A stretch of 64,000 bases of DNA from Flavimarina sp. Hel_I_48 (GCF_000733945.1 NZ_JPOL01000002.1:2605001-2669000); one strand, 5' to 3'; shown: positions 8,459-17,212, counted from the stretch's first letter. Numbers and translations are program-made. Notes: a model not told the origin generated them from the sequence alone.

Positions 8459-11400
8459 TTAAAATGTTGCATTAAATCCAAAAGTTACAGTAATAGGTCT
8501 TGGATAAGAGGAATAGTCTATACCTGCTGTTGGAATATTTGAAGCATTCAAGGAACCTGTATTTGCAGAAATCTCTGGATCAAGACCACTATAGCCAGTT
8601 ATTAAAAATAGGTTCTGACCTGTAAATGAAAGTCTCATTGATTTAAAGATATTTTCGCCGCTTAAAGGAACATTATACCCCAAGGATGCAGTTGTCAACC
8701 TTACAAAATCAGCTTTTTCCAGAAAACGAGTTGAAACGGCCACTGTAGAACCAGGGTTTTCATTCGTGCCTAGGACATCTCTTGTTACATTTTTACCTAT
8801 TAATAATGCACTTTTTGAAAAGAATGCATTTGCAGTCGCATTGTATACAGAGAATCCAAACTGACCATTAAAATATGTAGATAGATCAAAATTCTTGTAT
8901 GTTGCATTAATTGAAAGCCCAGCAGTATAATCAGGAACTGCATCTTCGCCTACAAAATACTTATCTGCATCAGGGTCACCAATACCATCACCATCAAAAT
9001 CAAAATATGTTGGATTTCCAGTTGTAGGATCAAAGCCAGTAAATTTAGCCATATAATAAGAATATAATGGTTGATCCGCTTGCAACCGCTGGGCAAAAGC
9101 ATTGGATAGACCGTTACCATTTATAGGACCAGCGTTAATTGGCACTTGAATATCTTCTACATTATTACTGTTGTAAGCTACATTAAGACTCGTGGAAAGA
9201 CTAGCATTATCTGTTCGTATAAAGTCATAGTTCAAAGAAACTTCAATACCATCATTTACGATCTTACCATCAGATAAGTTTTGAAAGATTGTTCCAGATC
9301 CAGGTGCTGCAATTTGTGTAGTTAGTAATAAATCCCTTGTCTCCTTGCGGTAAAGGTTGACTGTACCATTAAAACGATCTTGGTTGAACCCAAAATCAAT
9401 ACCTACGTTGAAGTCTGTTGTTTCCTCCCATTTCAAATCTGGGTTAGGAAAACCACCGGCAATAGCTGTTCCTGGCCGTGGAAAAACATTCAAATCATTA
9501 TTTATACCTCCTCCAGCGGCTGTAGTCCTAAAAATAAATTGACCATATGCAAGACCTTCTTGGCTACCTACTACACCTGCACCGAGGCGTAATTTAAGTG
9601 TGGAAAATGCATCTCCCATAAATTCTTCTTTATGTAACTGCCATGCAAATGCACCTGAAGGAAAATAGCCATATCGCTCATTTTCACCAAAGGTAGATGA
9701 GCCATCCGCTCTAAAAGTACCTGTGAAAAGATATTTTTCAGCCAGTGTATAATTTGCCCGAACAAAATAAGATTGTAATTCGTCAAAGTTATCGTAGCTG
9801 TAATTCATAATATAGGAAGGTATAATACGATTAAAACTTCCTGGTATTTCATCTGTTGTATTAATTTCTGGGAAAAGACGATTTACATATGTGCCATCAT
9901 TTCCATAACCAAATACGGAATATCGATCTTGAATCAAATTATCAATAATTTTATACTGACTCTTTAATTGATCACTCATTTCACCTAAATCTGTGGTGTT
10001 GAAACCAGCACCCTCAGAACCAAAGCCGGAACGTTGAAATTTCTGGTAAGAATAACCACCTACAATAGCTAGATTTGAATTGTCAAAATCTTTGTTGAAA
10101 TTCAAAGTTGCTTCTAAAAGTTTATTCTCTTGATCACCTACATTATAATTACCCCGACCAATATTGGAAGTGCCATTTAAACCAATAACGGATGATGCAA
10201 AAACAGATGTAGTTTCTGCATTAACTTTATCATAGCCTATAGCTACTTTAACGCTCAAAGGATCAATAATTTGATATTCCGCGGAAGCATTTGCCAGAAA
10301 ACGATCAGTATTTGAAATACCTTCAAAATTTTCCAACAAACTCACAGGATTTAAGACGTTACCACCAGCATCAAAATCAGGATCTAGTGGATAAGTTGGG
10401 TTGGCAGTTATAGATGCACCAATTAAATCACCAGTAGAACCTGCACTTCCAGAGATAGGGGCTTTAAGGTCATTAACACGTGACAATGAGAATTGACCAC
10501 TCAAAGTAAGTTTGTCATCAAATAGTCGCTGGTTTATGTTTAGACGTCCAGAAATCTGTTCCTGGTTTGTGTTTTGAACCACGCCATTTGTCAAACTGTA
10601 TCCAAATGAGGCACGTACATTACCCGTAGAATAACTTTTAGAATAGCTAAGATCTGAACGTGTTGATGATGTTTTTCTAGTATAGAAGTCTTGAAAATCA
10701 GAATCTGCGCCAAAGTCCAATGCATTTGCGTCATTTCCTACGGAAGTAAGAGCTCCTAAAAACTCTTCACGACCCAAAAGGTCATATTTGTTTAGTGGTT
10801 CTAAGAAACTTACGGTAGAATTAAATTCAAAAACACCCTCTGAAGCTCCACGACCACTTTTAGTCTGAATTATTATAACCCCATTAGCTCCACGAGATCC
10901 ATAAATAGCGGTTGCTGATGCATCCTTTAATATGGAAATACTTTCAATATCATTTGGGTTCAAAAAACTTAGGGGGTTGCTCGTGGAAGATCCACCTATA
11001 CCAGCAACATTTCCAGCTGGTGCTCCGCCAGTTGTTAAAGGGATACCGTCAACAACAAAAAGAGGATTGTTACCCGAACGGATAGAGTTTGTACCACGGA
11101 TTCTTACATTTATCCCCGCACCTGGTTCTCCTGAGCTTTCTGAGATTTGAACCCCAGCGGTCTTACCTTGAATTAATTGCTCAGGAGATGTGATCACACC
11201 CTTGTTGAAATCTTCTGCAGTTACTGAAGAAACAGAACCCGTTGCGTCTCGTACGGTGGTCTGCCCATACCCAATGAGTACGACTTCATCTAAAGTGTTA
11301 CTGTCTTCTTCCAGTGTCGCATTTATGGTTGACTGGCCATTTACGGGAACTTCTAACTGGGCAAAACCTACATAACTAAATACGAGTATGGCTCCCGCGG

Positions 11401-11593
11401 GAACATCGTTAATAGTGTAATTTCCGTCAAAATCTGTCGTTGCACCATTTGTGGTCCCTTTTACAAGAACGTTTGCGCCCGGAAGTGGACCACTAGGTTC
11501 TGAGATTGTACCGGTTACTGTCTGTGCCTGTAAACCTTCTGCCCCAACAATCGCCGAGAAAAGGAATATACAGAGGAGTAATAATTGCTTCAT
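8459..11593 (-). CDS. SusC/RagA family TonB-linked outer-membrane protein
   Basis: This is a 1,044-residue TonB-dependent transporter of the SusC class. A signal peptide (to about residue 23, LQAQ) is followed by a carboxypeptidase-regulatory-like domain (about 25-97, GANVLVKGTTNGA and TDFDGNYTI). The SusC signature LDEVVLIGYG and plug domain (about 103-230) come next, with NPNDIESISILKDASATAIYG and GANGVIII, and then a long beta-barrel ending in Phe as expected for BAM substrates. It imports a ligand captured by the SusD partner using TonB energy. It is the first gene of the four-gene minus-strand operon. Upstream lie a weak promoter-like pair and two palindromic sites. The family call is very safe; the substrate is unknown. 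Confidence 0.96.
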   Translation of the reverse strand: MKQLLLLCIFLFSAIVGAEGLQAQTVTGTISEPSGPLPGANVLVKGTTNGATTDFDGNYTINDVPAGAILVFSYVGFAQLEVPVNGQSTINATLEEDSNTLDEVVLIGYGQTTVRDATGSVSSVTAEDFNKGVITSPEQLIQGKTAGVQISESSGEPGAGINVRIRGTNSIRSGNNPLFVVDGIPLTTGGAPAGNVAGIGGSSTSNPLSFLNPNDIESISILKDASATAIYGSRGANGVIIIQTKSGRGASEGVFEFNSTVSFLEPLNKYDLLGREEFLGALTSVGNDANALDFGADSDFQDFYTRKTSSTRSDLSYSKSYSTGNVRASFGYSLTNGVVQNTNQEQISGRLNINQRLFDDKLTLSGQFSLSRVNDLKAPISGSAGSTGDLIGASITANPTYPLDPDFDAGGNVLNPVSLLENFEGISNTDRFLANASAEYQIIDPLSVKVAIGYDKVNAETTSVFASSVIGLNGTSNIGRGNYNVGDQENKLLEATLNFNKDFDNSNLAIVGGYSYQKFQRSGFGSEGAGFNTTDLGEMSDQLKSQYKIIDNLIQDRYSVFGYGNDGTYVNRLFPEINTTDEIPGSFNRIIPSYIMNYSYDNFDELQSYFVRANYTLAEKYLFTGTFRADGSSTFGENERYGYFPSGAFAWQLHKEEFMGDAFSTLKLRLGAGVVGSQEGLAYGQFIFRTTAAGGGINNDLNVFPRPGTAIAGGFPNPDLKWEETTDFNVGIDFGFNQDRFNGTVNLYRKETRDLLLTTQIAAPGSGTIFQNLSDGKIVNDGIEVSLNYDFIRTDNASLSTSLNVAYNSNNVEDIQVPINAGPINGNGLSNAFAQRLQADQPLYSYYMAKFTGFDPTTGNPTYFDFDGDGIGDPDADKYFVGEDAVPDYTAGLSINATYKNFDLSTYFNGQFGFSVYNATANAFFSKSALLIGKNVTRDVLGTNENPGSTVAVSTRFLEKADFVRLTTASLGYNVPLSGENIFKSMRLSFTGQNLFLITGYSGLDPEISANTGSLNASNIPTAGIDYSSYPRPITVTFGFNATF

Positions 11594-11689
11594 AAAGGTA
11601 TTTTTTGTTGTACATAATATAACGTTGTAGTCGAATTACTACAGGTCGTAAATATAGATAAATTATTAACGCAAAAATTAAAAAGTTGC

Positions 11690-11701
11690 GGAAACGATTG
11701 C
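11690..11701. promoter_or_regulatory. Candidate LacI-family operator upstream of susC
   Basis: The sequence GGAAACGATTGC fits the pattern GnAAnCGnTTnC with a central CG, as in LacI-family operators. It lies about 100 bp upstream of the susC start. Two symmetric positions are mismatched and no LacI gene is in the window, so this is tentative. Confidence 0.3.
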
Positions 11702-11718
11702 ATAGGGTTTAAATGTAT

Positions 11719-11736
11719 ATTTTACGTTTATCGTAT
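11719..11736. promoter_or_regulatory. Palindromic site shared with the giant secreted-protein gene (copy A)
   Basis: ATTTTACGTTTATCGTAT contains the near-palindrome TACGTT-T-ATCGTA. It differs by one base in 18 from the site at 27809-27826. It lies 126-143 bp upstream of the susC start. Likely a binding site for a shared regulator; the regulator is not identifiable here. Confidence 0.45.
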
Positions 11737-11965
11737 TAAAAATGGCAAATCCTTTCTAAAAAATTAATTAAGTTCTCAATCATTGAGTTTTTAATAAAAA
11801 TAATTCAATCGTTCTTTTCCAAAATTTAACTTTTCGATAGATATATTTATTAATATTTAGCTGGTTTTTAGATTCTAAAGTTTATAAAATAGGAGTACCG
11901 CCTTTTAAGTTCTAAATGATCTATTGCATTACATTATGATACGTGTTCCTTTTTTATCGAAAGCG

Positions 11966-11973
11966 TATCTTTG
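11966..11973 (+). promoter_or_regulatory. -7 box TATCTTTG for the flavoprotein gene
   Basis: An exact TAnnTTTG box of the Bacteroidota housekeeping promoter ends 5 nt before the chosen ATG at 11979. No clear -33 TTTG is present. If it is used, the mRNA would be leaderless or nearly so. Confidence 0.5.
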
Positions 11974-11978
11974 GATTT

Positions 11979-13253
11979 ATGAATTATGACGTAATGATTG
12001 TGGGTGGAGGGGCGGCCGGCTTCTTTACAGCTTTAAACCTGGCGGAACGTAACCCCTCCCTTCGTATCGCCATAATAGAACGTGGCGCATCCTGTCTTGA
12101 AAAAGTGCGTATTTCTGGTGGTGGCCGGTGCAATGTTACCCACGCCGAATTTCTGCCCAGACCACTTTCCGTGAATTATCCAAGGGGTGAGAAGGAGCTT
12201 CTGGGGCCTTTCAACCGTTTTATGACCGGTGATACCATGGCATGGTTTGAAGAGCGCAATGTTCCTTTGAAGATTGAAGAGGATGGTCGCGTTTTTCCCA
12301 CCAGTGATAGCTCTGAAACGATCATCAACTGTTTTGAAGCGGAAGCAGAAAAATATGGCATTCAAATTTTATTGAAACATGCATTAAAAGATTTGAGAAA
12401 AACCAGTGAAAACTGGTATTTATCTACTTCCTCAGGTGATTTTTCAGCTAAAAAAGTCGTTTTTGCTACGGGAAGCAACCCTAAAATATGGAAATTACTT
12501 GCAGGTTTGGGGCATTCTTACACCTCCCCGGTGCCTTCGCTCTTCACGTTTAATTGTAAAGATCCACGCATATCAGAGCTGCCGGGACTTACAACTAATG
12601 TAGAGGTTCAATTACTTGCCAGTGGAGAGGAAATAGTTAAAAATGGACGTTCCCAGCGGGTGGATCGTGGTGGTCTCCCCGGGCCATTGCTCATCACGCA
12701 CTGGGGATTCAGCGGTCCCGCAATCTTAAAACTTTCGGCCTGGGGAGCACATGAATTGGCAGAAATGGGCTATACCTTTAAAATAGCGGTCAATTGGTTG
12801 CCAGAGCATAGCCCGGAAACTGCATTAAAGCATATTGAAGCTACAAAAATAACACTTGCCCGCCAGCAGGTAAGTACAAACGTACCTTTTGATATCCCGA
12901 AGCGTTTATGGCAAAAACTTGTTGCCGCCACGCTCAAAGATGAAAATAGGCGCTGGGCAGATCTCAATAAACAAGAAATGCTTGATCTTACAGATCAGTT
13001 GACTCATAGTGTTTTTTCAGTTGCCGGTAAAAGTAGCTTCAAAGAAGAATTTGTAACCGCTGGTGGGATAAATCTTCAGGAGGTGGACTTTAAGACTTTT
13101 GGAAGTAAAGTACATCCCAACCTTTATTTTGCCGGTGAAATTTTAAATATTGATGCGATCACCGGTGGTTTTAATTTTCAAAATGCGTGGACGAGTGGTT
13201 TTGTGGTCGCCAATGCCATACAAGAGCATTGGGCGTTAGAAAATGCAGGGTAA
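11979..13253 (+). CDS. HI0933/BaiN-type FAD-dependent NAD(P)H oxidoreductase
   Basis: This 424-residue protein has an N-terminal FAD-binding Rossmann motif (VMIVGGGAAGFF), the family signature RISGGGRCNVTH near residue 40, the second FAD segment FATGSNPKIW, and the C-terminal YFAGEILNIDAITGGFNFQNAW. These define the HI0933 (TIGR00275) flavoprotein family that includes the bile-acid enzyme BaiN and E. coli YhiN. The physiological substrate of most members is unknown. The start was placed at MNYDVMIVGG because the TATCTTTG box lies just before it and the upstream in-frame codons look non-coding. It stands alone, divergent from susC. Confidence 0.92.
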   Translation: MNYDVMIVGGGAAGFFTALNLAERNPSLRIAIIERGASCLEKVRISGGGRCNVTHAEFLPRPLSVNYPRGEKELLGPFNRFMTGDTMAWFEERNVPLKIEEDGRVFPTSDSSETIINCFEAEAEKYGIQILLKHALKDLRKTSENWYLSTSSGDFSAKKVVFATGSNPKIWKLLAGLGHSYTSPVPSLFTFNCKDPRISELPGLTTNVEVQLLASGEEIVKNGRSQRVDRGGLPGPLLITHWGFSGPAILKLSAWGAHELAEMGYTFKIAVNWLPEHSPETALKHIEATKITLARQQVSTNVPFDIPKRLWQKLVAATLKDENRRWADLNKQEMLDLTDQLTHSVFSVAGKSSFKEEFVTAGGINLQEVDFKTFGSKVHPNLYFAGEILNIDAITGGFNFQNAWTSGFVVANAIQEHWALENAG

Positions 13254-13331
13254 ACTTTTCCGCGGAAGCGAAATTTCAACTTAAATTGTCTGATTGTTAA
13301 GCTACTTTTTGGTTCTTCAATTAGATTTTTG

Positions 13332-13417
13332 GGCGTTTCCCTGCGGGTCGGGCTTTGCGTTTCAATCTTTTTGCTCGTACCTCACAAAAAGGATTTTTAC
13401 TGCAATCCCTAACGCAA
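13332..13417 (+). repeat. Dispersed intergenic repeat, copy 1
   Basis: A block of about 86 bp running from GGGCGTTTCCCTGCGGGTC to CAATCCCTAACGCAAGG. It matches 17341-17428 with roughly 80 percent identity in the same orientation, including the shared core CCTCACAAAAAGGATTT. The ends can pair (GCGTT with AACGC), and the CCCTGCGGG segment is itself self-complementary. Similar elements recur in flavobacterial intergenic regions as far as I recall. Confidence 0.75.
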
Positions 13418-13449
13418 GGTTCGTTTCCAGAGCTTAAAGTATTCAATTC

Positions 13450-13926
13450 CTAATTTAAACGCCATATTTCAAAGTTGAGCGCAGCGGCATATGCAACCCA
13501 AACAAGGTAGGGCAGAAGTAGATAGGCAGCCCTGGGGTCTACCAGTTTAAACCATTTAACGGTGGGCAACAAAACAAGAAAAAGTATTACAATGCAGAGG
13601 AGCGCCGGTAACGGACTTTTTAAGCCAAAGAAAATAACTGACCATAACGCGTTGAGAATAAGCTGAATCCCAAAATGATATAGGGCTGTTTTCACCCATT
13701 TGTGATAGAAACCTTTGTTCCATACCATTGCCGCGGCCACGCCCATCATGATGTACAAAACGGTCCATACTGGGCCAAAAAGCCAGTTGGGCGGCGTAAA
13801 AACTGGTTTTTCAAGCGCTATATACCAGCTGTGGACGCTACTTTGAGTTGCAACTGCCGCAATGAAACCCACAAGCAGGCAAATGCCCACACAGATTGCG
13901 ACGCGTATGTGTTCTTTTTTTATCAT
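13450..13926 (-). CDS. tspO: TspO/MBR family membrane protein
   Basis: This 158-residue integral membrane protein has the conserved TspO segments: W-x-x-L-E-K-P followed by FTPPNWLFGPVWT, the LYIMMG helix, LNALWSVIFFG, and the C-terminal WVAYAAALNFEIWRLN. Five transmembrane helices are expected. TspO proteins bind tetrapyrroles and sterol-like ligands and are linked to stress responses. I chose MIKKEHIRVA at 13926 as the start because upstream codons are lysine/phenylalanine-rich and not conserved-looking. It is divergent from mvaD with a 104-bp gap. A weak -7 box (TATTTTTA) lies upstream on the minus strand. The role here is unknown. Confidence 0.93.
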   Translation of the reverse strand: MIKKEHIRVAICVGICLLVGFIAAVATQSSVHSWYIALEKPVFTPPNWLFGPVWTVLYIMMGVAAAMVWNKGFYHKWVKTALYHFGIQLILNALWSVIFFGLKSPLPALLCIVILFLVLLPTVKWFKLVDPRAAYLLLPYLVWVAYAAALNFEIWRLN

Positions 13927-14018
13927 ATTATTAATAAGTTCCAGTTTAAAAATAAACTTTTTTTTCATTTTTGCGATATGCCTTTAAAAAGTGCGACCGC
14001 TACGCGCTTTGAAGAACT

Positions 14019-14026
14019 TATATTTG
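14019..14026 (+). promoter_or_regulatory. -7 box TATATTTG for mvaD
   Basis: An exact TAnnTTTG box ends 4 nt before the mvaD ATG at 14031. There is no TTTG at the right distance for a -33 element. It predicts a leaderless transcript if used. Confidence 0.5.
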
Positions 14027-14030
14027 CAGC

Positions 14031-15125
14031 ATGAGTATAGAAGAATTTGTACCAAAAACCGCTTACAGCCCCTTACCTGCCGGTAAAGTGGGATACGAAT
14101 CACCCAGTAATATTGCACTTATTAAATACTGGGGAAAACACGGGGAGCAATTGCCCAAAAATACTTCGGTTAGTTTTACCCTCACCAACTGTAAAACCAC
14201 CACAACGCTGAGCTATAGTCCCCTTGAGACGGAAAAACCAGAAGGTTCTTTTGACTTTGAAGTATATTTGGAAAACGAAAGAAAACCCGATTTTGAGCCA
14301 AAAATCGGTCAGTTTTTTACCCGTATTGAGCAGTATTTGCCCTTTTTACGCAATTATAAATTTATAATTAACACGAGCAACAGTTTTCCGCACAGTTCGG
14401 GGATTGCTTCTTCGGCAAGTGGTATGAGCGCGCTCGCACTCTGTCTTTTACAAATGGAGCAAAAAATGATAACGGCCAGGTCTGAAGAATTTTTCCTTAA
14501 AAAAGCCTCTTTCCTTGCCCGGTTGGGATCTGGGAGTGCCTGTAGAAGTATTTCAGGTCCAGTGGTATCCTGGGGAGAACATAACAATTTGCCCGGAAGT
14601 AGTGCCCTTTATGGCACACCATTTATAGGGGGAATTGCTCCCGTTTTTGAAGGTTTTCAAGATACGATCTTACTGGTAGATACCGGTAAAAAAGAGGTGA
14701 GCAGCACTGTAGGGCACAACCTGATGAACGATCATCCTTACGCAGAAAACAGATTTCAGCAAGCTGAAAAGCATATTGACCAACTTCTGTATATTTTCAA
14801 GAATGGTGATCTTGAAGGTTTTGTAAGTCTAGTAGAGCAGGAGGCGCTTACCCTTCACGCGATGATGATGACGAGTAAACCGTACTTTATTTTAATGAAA
14901 GAGAATACGCTCAGTATCATCAATAAAATTTGGGAATTTAGAAAAGAAACAGGTTTGCCGGTTTGTTTCACCCTGGATGCGGGCGCGAATGTTCACGTGT
15001 TGTATCCTGAAAAAGATAAACAGGAAATCCTTAAATTTATTAAAGAGGAACTGGCCATATTTTGTCAGAACGGTAGATACATAAGCGATTTTGCCGGAAA
15101 AGGGTCAAAAGCCTTACTAAAATGA
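14031..15125 (+). CDS. mvaD: Diphosphomevalonate decarboxylase
   Basis: This 364-residue GHMP-superfamily enzyme converts mevalonate 5-diphosphate to isopentenyl diphosphate with ATP. The diagnostic NIALIKYWGK motif is at about residues 27-36, the ATP-binding SSGIASSASGMSALAL at about 122-137, and the C-terminal LDAGANVHVLY segment matches the conserved DAGPN-type loop. The length is typical for bacterial MvaD. It is followed after 158 bp by mevalonate kinase, so the pair supplies the lower mevalonate pathway. The pathway's HMG-CoA enzymes are not in this window. The ATG is preceded at once by a promoter box. Confidence 0.95.
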   Translation: MSIEEFVPKTAYSPLPAGKVGYESPSNIALIKYWGKHGEQLPKNTSVSFTLTNCKTTTTLSYSPLETEKPEGSFDFEVYLENERKPDFEPKIGQFFTRIEQYLPFLRNYKFIINTSNSFPHSSGIASSASGMSALALCLLQMEQKMITARSEEFFLKKASFLARLGSGSACRSISGPVVSWGEHNNLPGSSALYGTPFIGGIAPVFEGFQDTILLVDTGKKEVSSTVGHNLMNDHPYAENRFQQAEKHIDQLLYIFKNGDLEGFVSLVEQEALTLHAMMMTSKPYFILMKENTLSIINKIWEFRKETGLPVCFTLDAGANVHVLYPEKDKQEILKFIKEELAIFCQNGRYISDFAGKGSKALLK

Positions 15126-15161
15126 CCGTTTTTACTCATTTTCAGCAGTTTTTTAATCTTA

Positions 15162-15193
15162 TTGTATTATTGCTGGAGAATACGTTAACTTTG
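15162..15193 (+). promoter_or_regulatory. Promoter upstream of mevalonate kinase
   Basis: TTG at 15162-15164 and TAACTTTG at 15186-15193 are 21 bp apart, close to the Bacteroidota -33/-7 arrangement. It suggests mevalonate kinase has its own promoter with a leader of roughly 85 nt to the ATG at 15284. Confidence 0.5.
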
Positions 15194-15283
15194 CATTCAT
15201 AGCTTTTAAGGTAAGTTTTTGATACTCATGTAATAAATGATTCAAAATTGAGCTTTGTGGAAGCGGAAACTAAATACTCTTTA

Positions 15284-16222
15284 ATGAAAGGACCTTTATT
15301 CTATTCTAAAATTTTGCTTTTTGGTGAATATGGAATCATCAAAGATTCCAAAGGTTTATCCATTCCCTACAACTTTTATAACGGGGCGTTAAAGAAAGAG
15401 GAAAATCCGTCTGAAGAAGCGCAGAAGTCCAATGCCAGTTTGCAGCGTTTTGCAACCTATCTGGATACGTTGCAAAGCAACAAACCTGAACTTGTCACAT
15501 TTGATATTGCATCCTTAAATAAAGATATTTCTGAAGGAATGTATTTTGATAGTACCATACCGCAAGGTTATGGTGTAGGCAGTAGTGGAGCGCTCGTTGC
15601 CTCCATTTATGATAAATATGCCCAGAACAAAATAACGATTCTGGAAAATCTTACCCGTGATAAATTGCTGAAGTTAAAGGTAATTTTTGGTGAGATGGAA
15701 TCTTTTTTTCACGGTAAATCTTCAGGTCTTGATCCTTTAAACAGTTATTTAAGCCTGCCTATTCTTATAAATAGCAAAGACGATATTGAACCTGCCGGTA
15801 TCCCCAGTCAGACCGTTGATGGTAAAGGCGCTGTTTTCTTGTTAGACAGTGGTATTGTGGGTGAAACTGCCCCCATGATCAATATTTTTATGGAAAATAT
15901 GAAGCAGGAAGGATTCAGGAAAATGCTGAAAACCCAGTTTGTAAAACATACCGATGCCTGCGTGGAGGATTTTTTGAAAGGCGATGTAAAATCACTCTTC
16001 GGAAATGTCAAGCAGCTTTCTAAAACCGTGCTGAGCAACTTTAAACCTATGATCCCGGCTAAATTTCATGAATTATGGCAAAATGGGTTGGAATCTAACG
16101 ACTACTATTTGAAACTTTGTGGTTCTGGAGGTGGCGGTTATATTCTTGGCTTTACGGAAGATATTGATAAAGCAAGGAAAGCCCTGGAAGGTCACAAGCT
16201 GGAAGTGGTTTATAATTTCTAG
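15284..16222 (+). CDS. Mevalonate kinase (GHMP kinase)
   Basis: This 312-residue GHMP kinase has the N-terminal SKILLFGEYGI, the nucleotide-binding loop PQGYGVGSSGALVAS at about residues 94-108, the GKSSGLDPLNSYLS segment carrying the catalytic aspartate region, and the C-terminal KLCGSGGGGYILGF. This pattern fits mevalonate kinase, phosphorylating mevalonate at O5. The position after mvaD and before a prenyltransferase supports it; phosphomevalonate kinase is the main alternative. I prefer MKGPLFYSK at 15284 over a TTG 12 codons upstream, because the family usually begins at this MKGPLFYSKILLFGEYG-type sequence. Confidence 0.85.
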   Translation: MKGPLFYSKILLFGEYGIIKDSKGLSIPYNFYNGALKKEENPSEEAQKSNASLQRFATYLDTLQSNKPELVTFDIASLNKDISEGMYFDSTIPQGYGVGSSGALVASIYDKYAQNKITILENLTRDKLLKLKVIFGEMESFFHGKSSGLDPLNSYLSLPILINSKDDIEPAGIPSQTVDGKGAVFLLDSGIVGETAPMINIFMENMKQEGFRKMLKTQFVKHTDACVEDFLKGDVKSLFGNVKQLSKTVLSNFKPMIPAKFHELWQNGLESNDYYLKLCGSGGGGYILGFTEDIDKARKALEGHKLEVVYNF

Positions 16223-16300
16223 ACCTTTTTTTAAGTTTCCGGGTTTGGTAGGCTTTCGCGCATTTTACGCAAAACCAACTATTTTCATCTCAATTGACAC

Positions 16301-17212
16301 ATGTCCCTCATAAACCGAAGAAATAAGTTATTGCTGCTTAAATTTTTCAGTTTATTTTCAGTGGTGCGCGGGTATAATATTCTCATTATAGTCATCGCGC
16401 AGTACCTCGCATCTATCTTTATCCTTGCGCCAGATCTTAGTGCACGGGCCATTATCCTGGATGTCAATTTATTTATCCTTATACTGGCAACGTCGCTGGT
16501 TATTGCCGGTGGCTATATTATAAACAGTTTTTATGATAGTGAGAAAGATCTCATTAATAGACCAAGAAAAACCAGGCTGGATCATTTTATAAGCCAGAAG
16601 AAAATACTCACCCTCTATTTTGTGCTCAATTTGCTTTCGGTGATCATCGCGAGCTATGTTTCTTTTAAGGCAGTGCTTTTCTTTTCGCTCTACATTTTTG
16701 GCATCTGGTTTTATTCCCATAAACTAAAGCGCATGCCATTTATTGGCAATCTTACCTCCGCCATACTTTCCATTACACCTTTTTTTGCAGTATTTATCTA
16801 TTATGGCAATTTTGATCAGGTTATTTTTGTGCACGCCACTTTTCTCTTTCTGATCATAGGAATGCGTGAGATCGTCAAAGATCTGGAAAATTTAAAAGGG
16901 GATCTTGCACTGGGTTATCATACCATTCCTATAGTTTTAGGGGAACAGCCTGCAAAATGGTTGATCACAGCGCTGGTTGGTTTTGCCATTATTCCCATTT
17001 ACTTATTGGTCACACATTATGACATTGGTTTTATGAATTATTATTTCTACGGAAGTGTGGTCCTTTTACTTGTGTTTCTGGGTCTGGTCTGGTTTTCAAG
17101 AGCACAGTTACATTATCTTTTACTTCACAATATTCTCAAATTTATCATTGTAGCCGGTGTTTTCAGTATCTTGCTAATTGATATTGATGTATTTTTGGGT
17201 AGAATCTTTTAA
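16301..17212 (+). CDS. UbiA-family prenyltransferase (geranylgeranylglycerol-phosphate transferase-like)
   Basis: This 303-residue multi-spanning membrane enzyme carries both UbiA aspartate motifs: NSFYDSEKDLINRP at about residues 82-95 and DLENLKGDLALGY at about 196-208. These bind the Mg-prenyl diphosphate. Eight or nine hydrophobic segments are visible. Flavobacterial orthologues are commonly annotated as geranylgeranylglycerol-phosphate geranylgeranyltransferase, but the acceptor is not proven and menaquinone or heme synthesis relatives share the fold. It lies 78 bp after mevalonate kinase on the same strand, which fits an isoprenoid cluster and probable co-transcription. Confidence 0.85.
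   Translation: MSLINRRNKLLLLKFFSLFSVVRGYNILIIVIAQYLASIFILAPDLSARAIILDVNLFILILATSLVIAGGYIINSFYDSEKDLINRPRKTRLDHFISQKKILTLYFVLNLLSVIIASYVSFKAVLFFSLYIFGIWFYSHKLKRMPFIGNLTSAILSITPFFAVFIYYGNFDQVIFVHATFLFLIIGMREIVKDLENLKGDLALGYHTIPIVLGEQPAKWLITALVGFAIIPIYLLVTHYDIGFMNYYFYGSVVLLLVFLGLVWFSRAQLHYLLLHNILKFIIVAGVFSILLIDIDVFLGRIF

Larger units (their letters stand above)
11594..11978. other. Divergent intergenic region between susC and the flavoprotein gene
   Basis: This 385-bp AT-rich region has no open frame worth reporting. For susC (minus strand) it holds a poor promoter candidate: TATATTTA at 11649-11656 with TTTG at 11672-11675, a spacer of only 15 bp. It also holds a LacI-type half-palindrome at 11690-11701 and the palindromic site at 11719-11736. 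For the plus-strand gene it holds TATCTTTG at 11966-11973. Confidence 0.6.

Noticed and set aside
6823..11593. A standard polysaccharide utilisation locus with an assigned glycan
   Set aside because: No CAZyme, sulfatase, hybrid sensor or SusR-type regulator is in reach, so a substrate cannot be claimed.
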